Source: Siphonodentalium dalli (lineage: Eukaryota; Mollusca; Scaphopoda; Gadilida; Siphonodentaliidae). From it: a DNA stretch of 64,000 bases. The stretch covers positions 84,604,324 to 84,668,323 of the forward strand of contig CP136061.1 of assembly GCA_032622095.1 (NCBI GenBank), written 5' to 3'. The notes under the pieces are model-generated. The model was not told where the DNA came from and did no database searches. It worked only from the letters and a program-made list of their open reading frames with translations. Positions 22,501 through 34,500 of this stretch are shown here, in pieces (positions within the stretch are counted from its first letter, which is position 1; each line of letters opens with the position of its first letter). The translations under genes were made by a program, and so were the position numbers.

Positions 22501-25500
22501 TAATCATAGACTCAATCACAAGAATAAAGAGTAGAACATTAATCATAGACTCAATCACAAGAATAAAGAGTAGAACATTAATCATAGACTCAATCACAAG
22601 AATAAAGAGTAGAACATTAATCATAGACTCAATCACAAGAATAAAGAGTAGAACATTAATCATAGACTCAATCACAAGAATAAAGAGTAGAACATTAATC
22701 ATAGACTCAATCACAAGAATAAAGAGTAGAACATTTATCATAGACTCAATCACAAGAATAAAGAGTAGAACATTAATCATAGACTCAATCACAAGAATAA
22801 AGAGAACATTAATCATAGACTCAATCACAAGAATAAAGAGTAGAACATTAATCATAGACTCAATCACAAGAATAAAGAGAACATTAATCATAGACTCAAT
22901 CACAAGAATAAAGAGTAGAACATTAATCATAGACTCAATCACAAGAATAAAGAGTAGAACATTAATCATAGACTCAATCACAAGAATAAAGAGTAGAACA
23001 TTAATCATAGACTCAATCACAAGAATAAAGAGAACATTAATCATAGACTCAATCACAAGAATAAAGAGTAGAACATTAATCATAGACTCAATCACAAGAA
23101 TAAAGAGAACATTGATTATATATTGGTGGTGAGGGTTAATTATTATATATTTGAGTTCGATAACATGTGTCTATGGATTTGGTGGTGAGGGTTAATTATT
23201 ATATATTTGAGATGGATAGAATGTGTCTATGGATTTGGTGGCGAGGGTTAATTATTATATATTTGAGTTGGATAGCATGTGTCTATGGATTTGGTGGTGT
23301 GGGTTAATTATTATATATTTGAGATGGATAGAATGTGTCTATGGATTTGGTGGTGAGGGTTAATTATTATATATTTGAGTTGGATAGCATGTGTCTATGG
23401 ATTTGGTGGTGAGGGTTAATTATTATATATTTGAGTTGGATAACATGTGTCTATGGATTTGGTGGTGAGGGTTAATTATTATATATTTGAGTTCGATAAC
23501 ATGTGTCTATGGATTTGGTGGTGAGGGTTAATTATTATATATTTGAGTTCGATAACATGTGTCTATGGATTTGGTGGTGAGGGTTAATTATTATATATTT
23601 GAGTTCGATAACATGTGTCTATGGATTTGGTGGTGAGGGTTAATTATTATATATTTGAGTTCGATAACATGTGTCTATGGATTTGGTGGTGAGGGTTAAT
23701 TATTATATATTTGAGTTCGATAACATGTGTCTATGGATTTGGTGGTGAGGGTTAATTATTATATATTTGAGTTCGATAACATGTGTCTATGGATTTGGTG
23801 GTGAGGGTTAATTATTATATATTTGAGTTCGATAACATGTGTCTATGGATTTGGTGGTGAGGGTTAATTATTATATATTTGAGTTCGATAACATGTGTCT
23901 ATGGATTTGGTGGTGAGGGTTAATTATTATATATTTGAGTTCGATAACATGTGTCTATGGATTTGGTGGTGAGGGTTAATTATTATATATTTGAGTTCGA
24001 TAACATGTGTCTATGGATTTGGTGGTGAGGGTTAATTATTATATATTTGAGTTCGATAACATGTGTCTATGGATTTGGTGGTGAGGGTTAATTATTATAT
24101 ATTTGAGTTCGATAACATGTGTCTATGGATTTGGTGGTGAGGGTTAATCTATCTATTATATATTTTGAAAGATCTGTGTGTTTGTGTGTGTGTGTGTTTG
24201 TGTGTTTGAAATCGATGGAATCGAAAACGACTAAGCCAATTTCGATGAAACTTGGTATTTGGATGTGTTTTCGGCCGGAGACGAACATAGGCATATTTAT
24301 TTGTCCGTGCGAGGTCAACTTTTCACGTGCGGAGGTCAAATCTATTTTTAAGCCGTTTTTGCGCTAATATATTTCAGTTCGGTGCTCACAAATCGATTCG
24401 ATATAGCGCGAATAATAAATTGCCAGTCATATAATTTGCACGGTTAGAATCTGTGTGGCTTCATCTTTCCAACGATATATAATATGTATGTATCCGTTTT
24501 AGTTATCTGCCTCAATTATTAGGTACAAGTGGTACGATGCTTTTATCAGGATAAAATCAATGCGTAATTTCTATGACGTCGTCAGAGGTCATAAAGTTAG
24601 ATTACGTTAACTCTCACCCTGCCGATGCATTTGACTGTGTCGCGTTAACTCATCACCGGCCGAGGTATCCGCAAATGACATTGGGCTATATATCTCGGAA
24701 ACGGGTGTAGCTATCGACTTGAAATTTGGTATGTGAATGTATCTTGCCCCGGATACGAATTTTATCGGGTCGCCGAGCACGTGCGCGCATGCGCAGACCA
24801 GATCTAGGAAACGGGTGGAGCAATCGACTTGAAATTTGGTTTTTGAATAGCCCGGACGAAGTCGGGTCACCTTCTAGTACTATATATTTTGAGACTTCGT
24901 ATATATGTGTGTGTGTGTGTGTGTACTTCATAGAATCCAAAACGCGTGTAAAGATTGAGCTCAAACTTCCTATGTAAGTGTCAAATCCCACCGACACGAC
25001 CGTGGTCGTGGTTTAGAGAAGCTCAGAGCACCCGTTCTCCAATCTCAAATCACCGCAAAGGCACGGCGGGGGTTAATCAAGTGATTATTTAATGAGCGTT
25101 TGTTTTTGACGCATCTCTATAAAGAGCGTCTGTTTCCCATTCAACGTTATTCGCATCTGCAGAGTTATACGGGAACGCAAACGTTATCGCTCGAAATTTA
25201 TTCCCTGTGAGCACGGATGGCGCGCTTTGTTTTTACCGAAATCATCCCAGATAATCACGAATATAGCATCAGATTTCTCCCCAGATATACCGTTATAAAG
25301 CTACTGGAATCTGCCAATCTACGGGAAATTCCAGGGAATGCCGATTGAGCTCAAACTTGCTACCTACGGGAAGTGTCATATATATGAGTGTGTCCATTAT
25401 AGACTCTAACCGATTGATCTCAAACTTGCTAAATAAGAAAATAGCCCCCAAGCCGTAAATATCAACAACAACGATATTACTAAATACACGTTTTCGGCAA

Positions 25501-28500
25501 TGTGAGAGTTTTCGGGGAGCCGTGATGCCAACAACAACGACCCGAAGACAGATTTCCCGACGGGAAGCGTTTGTTTTAAATTCAATGCAATGTTATCGTA
25601 GAGAGCTTTCGCGAAACAAAGAATGCGTTGTCTGTCGTTCCTAGGAAGGGGGGATTTCTACAGGTAAATTTTTCCGCCAGAAACAAAAAAATTAATTAAA
25701 ACAATTTACAATTTAATTAAAACAATTTAAAATTAAAAAAAATTAACAATAAAAAAACAATTCAGAAACAAAATATATTAAATTTAAAAAACATTAAATT
25801 CATATTCAAAAATAAAAAACAAAAATAAATAAAAACAAAATAATTACAAAAATGTCATGTTTCTGAAACAAAGCCATGGGACGAATGCCGCCAGTGGCGG
25901 GCTAACCTGCTAGTTATTATATATTTGAGTTGGATAGCATGTGTCTATGGATTTGGTGGTGAGGGTTAATTATTATATATTTGAGTTCGATAACATGTGT
26001 CTATGGAATTGGTGGTGAGGGTTAATTATTATATATTTGAGATGGATAGAATGTGTCTATGGATTTGGTGGTGAGGGTTAATTATTATATATTTGAGTTC
26101 GATAGAATGTGTCTATGGATTTGGTGGTGAGGGTTAATTATTTTATAAGCTGATCATTGGAAAGATACAATGTTTGTAAAAAGCAGAAATGTAAAAAAAA
26201 CAGGTAGGCCTGCTGAAGCTGTGTCAGTACAAGATGGTAAAAATTACGTAGAATTACTCCCATTTGATCACATGGATAAGTACAAACTGTATACACCGTC
26301 AGCATGCCCATTCCTGAGGATAAGCCCAGGGTATGATTTTCGCTCCCAAACAATCATGGGTTGTCCTCGTAGATAAGTTCACCCTCATTTTTAGAACAGA
26401 GGGCGAGTATACATTGAATGTCAGGTTATCAACTATCAACTTTGAATGAAGATGTCAAAAATTCATGCACAAAAATAGCATTTATGTAGTTAATTTCCAT
26501 TGCAAACTCATTAATACTACCTGCCCCATTGTGTTTCACAAAATGCTGTATCACAACATATAAGATGATCTTTGTGTCTTATTTAAAATAATTACATGTA
26601 CATGTACTCTTAACATAATAAAAAAAATTTTGTATTATTTTCAACAACAAAAATGTGATCGCGTCGGATACTCTCAGGTGCCAAATAATAGTGTCAGCAC
26701 GATTATTAATTTTGGAGAAAATTCCCAAACGATCACTATTATTTGGAATTGAGACATAGAGTGAAATTGCCATCACTATTATTAATTTCAGCCTAAATCC
26801 CCACACATCACTATTATTAGGCCATTAGGATTATTAGGCACCTGAGAGTAGCATGTGTCTACTGATGAACAGCGGATGGTTGATCAGGACATCGAAATTG
26901 ATTTATACCCTACATGGCATTATGTGTACCCTACGTGGTATTATGTGTACCCTACATGGCATTATGTGTACCCTACCTGGTATTATGTGTACCCTACATG
27001 GTATTATGTGTACCCTACATAGTCTTGGTACACATAAAAAAGTGCACAGGAGACACACTGTCTAAAAGGGACCTAGCCTGTAGCTAAGTTGTTTATAATT
27101 GTATGTTCAATCTGTAATTGATTAATTGTGCTATTGCACAGATACTATACTGCCCTAAGTGAACGTTCAGACGACCACGATTCAATCGTAAGTGGAAAGC
27201 ATGTGTCTATGGATTTGGTGGTGAGGGTTAATTATTTTATATTTGAGTTGGATATCATGTGTCTATGGTTTTTGGTGGTGAGGGTTAATTATTATCTAAG
27301 CTGATCATTTGAAAGATACAAACAATGTCTGTAAAAAGCAGAAATGTATAACATTATGTAGAATTACTCCCCTTTGATCACTTGGATAACTACATAAATC
27401 ATGTTTTTGTGGGATGGATGCAAAGTGTTATTTATTTCTAAACCAATCAACTGATTCCAAAAACTTATACAGGTGATGGGTGTGGATGGGATGGACTGAT
27501 GAACGGCAGATGGTTGATCCGGACATCAAAATGATTTATATTCTACATGGTATTATGTGTATCCTAAGTGGTATTATGTGTACCCTACATGCTATTAAGT
27601 GTACCCTACATGGTCTGGGTACACATAAAAAGCACACAGGCGACACACTGTCCAACAAGGACCTACATGTAGCCTGTAGCTAAGTTGTTTATAATTGTAT
27701 GTTCAATCTGTAATTGATTAATTGTGCTATTGCACAGATACTATACTGCCCTAAGTGAACGTTCAGACGACCACGATTCAATTGTAACTGGAAAGATTTC
27801 CATCGTAGGAAGTAACCGATAGTTGGACTGCGCATGCTCAAGTCAAAATCGCAAGTAAAAAAATAATATCAAGCACTGTTTGATTTTAGATGCGAAATCG
27901 TGGCGTATCATTGGTTACCTCCAATCGCAGTCGTGTGTACATAAAAATCATGGCTGGAAAGATCGCAGGGTAGTCAATCACATGCTTTACGAACAACCTA
28001 AGATATTATCATGTACGATGGCAATTGTGTAACAAACTATCTACGATCTTGTCAGGCCCGATTCCTCAACTTGCGATTGTATCGTGGTCGTCTGAACATG
28101 CACTAAGTAATTGACCCAGTAACTGGGATTATTATGCGTCTATAACTGCAGTCAAACCGTAACTAGACCGTGACTGCAGTTGATGGTTCCATGATGGTGC
28201 TGTGGCACCGCGATAGAATGCGGTAAAGAAATCCCAGCTATATTCCTTGACTGTCGATACACTTCAGCTAACTGCTGAATTTTGGCGAATTTCATTTCTA
28301 TGACATATACCAGCATATACTGGTATAAGTTTGCGGACCCCAGTTCAACAAGTCATTTACATAGGGCACTACAGTATAGACCAAAGTGTGCACTTATATT
28401 AATCTTCACAATTGTGGGTGTACATTTGGTGGGAAGGGTGAATTTCATTTCTATGACATATACAGGTATATATAGATATGCTGGAGCAGCAATTGTACTG

Positions 28501-31500
28501 GAAATTACCATTTCATACAGTTGACAATTACATGCGTTTTAACCACAAAATCATGTTGTTTTGCAATTTATAACTGCGTTTAAAGTCTAAACGAAATGCG
28601 GTTTAATTGGGGCCATCCAAATTTGTATAGGTGCCAAATTGGGTACCATGTTTGAAAAACATATCTCAATCCATGCGAATGATTAATCATGATGGCACAT
28701 GATCGTCAATAGTCCAAGTCTTCTCGTACTAAAACTAGCTAAGATTTTGGGATGGAGAGATGCTAGTATTTAGTCCGAGATCGCGCGCATAGCCTTCTTA
28801 TGACACGAGTTAAGCGTTAATGACCCGCTCAAATAAAACCACAATTATATGAAATAAAATATCACAATTGCGACAATAAAAGATATTTTCCGCAGAAGAC
28901 ATGCTATTTGATCTGAACCCCACATCAGTTGTGAATTGAAAGCGGTAATTTAATGCGAAAAGAGACATTTACCGCAATGATTAAATTTTTTTAAAAGTAT
29001 GCGAACTCAGTTGACCTCGCGAACTGTGTTCGGCATTTTCCGTTGAAAATATTCTGTAGATTTTCGACTGACAACGCAAATTACGATGAATTCTCCATTG
29101 TAATCGTAATTATGTGTGTCAATAAATAAAAAATAAATAGATTAATTAAACATTGAAGATATAAATGTAATACATTAAATAAATTACGGGGAATTACAAC
29201 CCTCTCAAAGTTTAAAACAGTGTAAACACAACGAGCATTAGAATAAATAATATGGTGCTACATTTCCCACATTTGGTGGACTTCAGCGAAATTAAGATAT
29301 ATACTAAGCGAACAGAGCAATATACTGCTCTTGTTAAGCACACAAAAAATCAAACAAAATTTGTATAAATTTTTAACCTTAAGTTTGAAAAGTCCCACTA
29401 AAACGGAAGAACTATATTTCGAAACTGTGTGATTCGGTATATAGCATCATGTATTGCTTTGTTAGGTAAATCGAGTAAAATACACCACAGATTCCCGCCA
29501 CAGATCCTGGGCGTAACTCGTGTCATAAGAAGGCTATGCGCGCGATCTCGGACTAAATACTAGCATCTCTCCATCCCAAAATCTTAGCTAGTTTTAGTAC
29601 GAGAAGACTTGGACTAGATTGTAATGAAGGAGCATGTCAATGTCATTCAGAAAGGCAAACTTGTGGCACTATTAAAGAAAGTAAGCTGGCCCAAAAGGTT
29701 ACACAACAAATTTTATCCTGAGACTGTTTGTTTGCTGCATTATTACTGCAGAAATTTGACTGCGTACTGGGATGAGCAATCCCAGTTTCCACCAAAACAG
29801 GGAAAAGGAGCATTTGGTACCGTCAAATTTAACTATAATTGTTAAAGTGATGTGAAACACTCCAGTAGGGTGATCAAACAGCGTCCTGAATCGAGATGTA
29901 AATATTTACAATTGAGCGTAGTTCAGACAGTGTTTTCTATGGAGTGGTATGGTCAATTTCTTTGAAATTTTCTGCGTTTGTTATAGAATGCTACATTCCC
30001 CAGGTTTGTATAGCGCCTGAGTACTAACTTATCAATTTCACGCACCCGAACAAGTCCATAATATTCTTTAAATATAACTATAATAGTTGTATTGAGGATG
30101 TGCCTGACCTGTATACAAGGTGGACTCTTCCATTCAGTTATAAAAGTATCCTGGGTGTTCAGGACAAATAAGTGTAGAAGGATTCCTATTTATCAGAGGG
30201 AAATGTTCAGATAATAAGATTTTTGAACGTAATATTATCAGAACATATTCTAATGGATAACTAATCGTCAATGAAACAAACAAACTGGTTGGTTGCTTAT
30301 TATGTAAATGTGTGTAATGATGTCGTATGATTTTTCTATATATCGTGAAACTGAATTTCTGCCATGGTTCACTAAATAGGGGTTAAAATCACATGACTTC
30401 TGGTCACTTATTGCCATCGAATTGATATCCCATCTCGAAGCAATTGACCGACCAAAGTGATTGCCAAAGTGTGGAATTGGCAATGGACCAATGGAAAAAA
30501 TATGAAATTGGCTAATTCGGGACAGACCTCAGGATCTACAGTATGCGCAGACAGCTAACGATTAATAAGATCCATACTGACCTGGTAGCTGTACTCGATG
30601 ACGGACAAAGGTCCATGGCAGGATGAATATCAGTGAATATGTCTGAAATAAAACATGTAACTATGAGGATGAATACCAGCGAATATGTCTGCAATAACAC
30701 TATTTATGATATGCTTACCTACAAAATAGGGAAAAATTACCAAAACGTAGATCGTATTATGTATCTCTTTGAAGCTCACTGAAATACAATTTTTTTATTT
30801 CATTATAGCTTTCATTATTTCACTGTAGCTCGATGAATGAGTCGAATGACGTCATGATTTTTTCCTTGAGAGGGGTTTGCTACCTCTTAGCTGATTGGTG
30901 TCAGAAATTTGAGTCAACAATACACGATGGTGCTTTCTGTGTATTGTTCCCCGAACACATTGGACACATAAAAAGTTGTACTTAAAGCGCTATTCCAAGT
31001 TTCCTTCGACGTAAACCAGCTAGTGAAATTGGTAGAAACTATACTGATTTATGTCAAAGCATTCTCACTTTACCTGTTTATAATGGACTTTAACCCTTTA
31101 CCCAACAGAACGGCCCTGTGCCAATGCATTCTCTTATATATGCGAGTCGACCATATACCATAGGTCGCCTCGCATATATAAGAGAATGCATCGGCTTAAC
31201 ACATATTAAAAACGATAAAATTTTCAAAGAATGTAGAAAAATATTATATAAAAATTGTTAATAAATGTAAGAAAAAATTATAAAGTTGTTAAAGAATTTT
31301 TTAGGCCAATGCATTCTCTTATATATGCGAGGCGACCTATGGTCGACTCGCATATATAAGAGAATGCATTGGCACAGGGCATAACTGTAACCATCACAAT
31401 GTGGTCAATGAACCGGTTCCAATGATATCCATATTTGTATGGTGTTATTGAGACAGACCGAAGATATTTTAGGCTGTTGAAGCTTTATTTGGGCGTTTTT

Positions 31501-34500
31501 GGCCGTTTTGTTGGGTAAAGGGTTAAAGAGATAATCCATCTTTAAATGTGTTAATTTTATAAGTTAACCCTTTGAGTGCCAGGTCAATTTTTGTATCAAC
31601 ACATATACCCTGTGCCAATGCATTCTCTTATATATGCGAGTCGACCATAGGTCGCCTCGCATATATAAGAGAATGCATTGGCCTAACAATTTTTTACAAT
31701 TTTAATAATTTTTTCTTGTATTCTTTAACAATTTTATAATTTCACCCATACAGAGCCCCAGACAAACATGAGCAGACGACACTCTTCTATAATATGCTTC
31801 TATATACATTGTATGTGTGGGGCTCCCTGCAGGATTAAAGGGTTAAATTACCCGCCTATCTAAAATCACCTATGATGATAATGAAATATTACAATTTTGA
31901 AAGTAACCTGGTTCAGAATAGTTCTGGCTTGTATTCCATTAGAGGTATACAATAATATGTATTCAATGGCTGTGATTCAGTTGAATTCAGTTTGACTCTC
32001 GTCAATGGGTGTGGAATAATATACAATACACGATTCAGCTCGGATACTCACTAGGAAGAAGAATATGGAGCTGGACAGCCAGAATATCATGCCGCCGTGC
32101 GCGAATATATCGAAGCTTTCTGTCTCATTGTGTGACGTTTGTATGTGGAACTTTGGATCTGGATACCGAAACTCCAATGCACCCTAGGAACAAAAATATC
32201 AGAATTCATCAAAAACCAAAGCTATAATTAAATTATACAGGATTATGGTCTCAGAACAGGCTATGAAATGGGAGGGGAGATATGGTGTATAACCCGTTCC
32301 ATATTATGGGTGGTTCGTGGCGTATCCCCCAGGAATCTTCTTAGTATCCGAGGAAAATTATAGACCAGCTAAGAGATTTACTGCGAATTATGATAGAAAA
32401 AAAAACCACCTTATACAGTAATGCTCTAAATAATCGACTCCTTAATAGAGATGGGCGGTTGTGAAATTTTGCCTCGGTTTCGGTTTCGGTTGTGGAAAAA
32501 GAGTTGAGTCTCGGTTTCGGTTTCTATTAATAAAAATTACTAATGTGAACAAAATCTAATTATGCTTCATTATATTACAAAGAAAACACACCAATTGTAT
32601 CACCATAACTTGTGAGGTACATGTCCTTTTATAATATTAAATTATGTATCATATTGTTACTATTACATGTATATTGTTAATGTCCATGTCGAGTGGCAGT
32701 GCTAGAATGCAAGTGAGTCTGTGTATTGTGTATGACTGCAATTCAGCATCATATGATCATAAGTGTGAAATAATATAATGATCATTTATATTGGCATAAA
32801 ACTAAATTACTAATGTGTGTGACTAGATATATGTGTATAGTTATGATTTGAAAAATAAAATTGGAAATAAACAACAAAATGAAAATAAAACATGACTAGA
32901 ATCTCTCAATCACATTATCTGGCTATATGCCCATTACCATATTTAGGGAACATAATATTGTACACACTATACAGTATACATGCATCCAATACAAGTCACC
33001 TGAATGAGTGCTATTTCTCAACAGTTTACCGACAAACGGTATAATTCATTCCGGCTCCGATTCCGGCATAACATTTTTAATCAACGGCGCACAAATATAT
33101 TTGACGATTTAACATCCAAACAGTGATAAAAACTAATAGGGAATGCGGGTAACAATCATTGATACCTTTTGATATCGTATCCTCGTTATCAAATTCACCT
33201 TTCAGAGTATTTGTACGGCCTTAATGATTAAAATAACATGAGAAATAAACTGACTTGTGTTGTGTTTACTAGTAAATACTACAGCGAAAATAGGTGTACA
33301 CGGAAGCAACGTAATTAATTCGTCGCGCGATTTCACCATGCGAACTCCTTTCTGCATATATTACAGGCGGCACACTTAGATTTCTTATCTTTCTTTGAAA
33401 AATATTTCCACACAGGACTCGTTTGTTCGTCGTGTTCTGCCATGATTACAGGAAGTTGTGACAACCGAAACAACGGGTTTTCCCAACTTACCACGGTTGT
33501 CATTTCCGGTTTTTCCCGACAACCGAAACCGAACTGATTCCACGGTTAACCGCCCATCTCTACTCCTTAACCACAGTAGAATTATGGGTAACTTTTCAGG
33601 ATTTAGTCGGAAATATGGCTTGTTGCCATTCATCGGAAAGCTCTCCCCAAGAGCTTTCAGATGAATGGCAACAAGCCATATTTCCGACTAAATCCTGAAA
33701 AGTTGTATTTCTGAAGTAACGATTTCAGTGAGTGTGGTGTGTTATCGAACAGTTTCAACGCACGTAGTCGGCGATGTGGTGGATACACGGAATAAGGTGA
33801 TGCGGGCACAGGTGGAACTCTCGGGGAGAGCTTTCAGATGAATGGCAACAAGCCATATTTCCGACTAAATCCTGAAAAGTTACCCATAATTCCGACCTGA
33901 TATAGCTGACAATTATTGATTAAAAATTATTTGAATTATCATATTGGATAAGATGTGTTTATGGAATGAGTGGACAGGGTTAATATTTTCTAAGCCAATT
34001 ATAAACCAAATGTTATTAAAAAATCCACAGAGGTCAGTGATATGAAATATAAACTCAATTGGATAAAAAATAAAATATAGTTTAGTTATCAAATCAGATA
34101 GGAAATAAGTGTGGTGAAGGGTTAATTTCCAAGGGGATAAACAGATTGACACAAATAAGTTAAAATGTTCTTAACAAGACAGTCAATGACTGTGGGGTCG
34201 TTCACCAGACTGTAAAGACTGAGAAGACTGGGACTCTGAAGACTACAATAGTCTGTATGTTGTTTTATCACATAATTTGGCCATAAAAGCAGTTTCATAA
34301 TTATCGGTAATAGACACGTTTAATATCAGCGCGTGTGATGACGTCACGGCGTTCTTCAAATCACTTGCGATCGCTGTAGTTTATGATTGTTGTTTTCGAT
34401 GAATATTTCGCGTTGCTTCTGGTTTATTTGATCATGTGATAAAAGGTATCTCACACTCGTCCTATTTTATACGTAATTTATCAACCTCGTCCTCTAAATT

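Larger units (their letters stand above)
26141..27193. repeat. Segmental duplication, copy 1
   Basis: Shares ordered blocks with 27,294-27,790: AAGCTGATCATTKGAAAGAT, the CTACATGG minisatellite, and the tail up to GTTCAGACGACCACGATTCA. Contains an extra MITE (26,669-26,850). The 68-codon plus frame at 26,170-26,376 is not recognisable. Confidence 0.7.
32414..33893. mobile_element. Palindromic MITE (TACAGTAATGCTC family) split by a hAT element and re-duplicated
   Basis: Left arm 32,414-32,445, hAT insertion 32,446-33,562, then the rest 33,563-33,703. A second right arm at about 33,819-33,893 follows ~115 bp of unrelated sequence. Confidence 0.8.

Noticed and set aside
21338..23095. 585-codon open frame with 13-residue hydrophobic repeats
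   Set aside because: It is the minus-strand reading of a 39/36-bp minisatellite plus exon 8. The unit length, a multiple of 3, keeps it open. Only the exon 8 part is gene-like.
24119..24367. Open frames rich in Val/Cys or Thr/His
   Set aside because: Produced by the GT microsatellite in the Helitron.
29624..29845. 73-codon plus-strand frame between a MITE and TPRA1 exon 7
   Set aside because: No recognisable family or splice signals, and on the opposite strand to the gene; could be chance.
30690..30770. Candidate exon reading [11 protein letters not shown] with donor GTAAGC
   Set aside because: Superficially like the TM5 end, but the true exon 7 (30,582-30,642) matches the family over its full length and has better sites.
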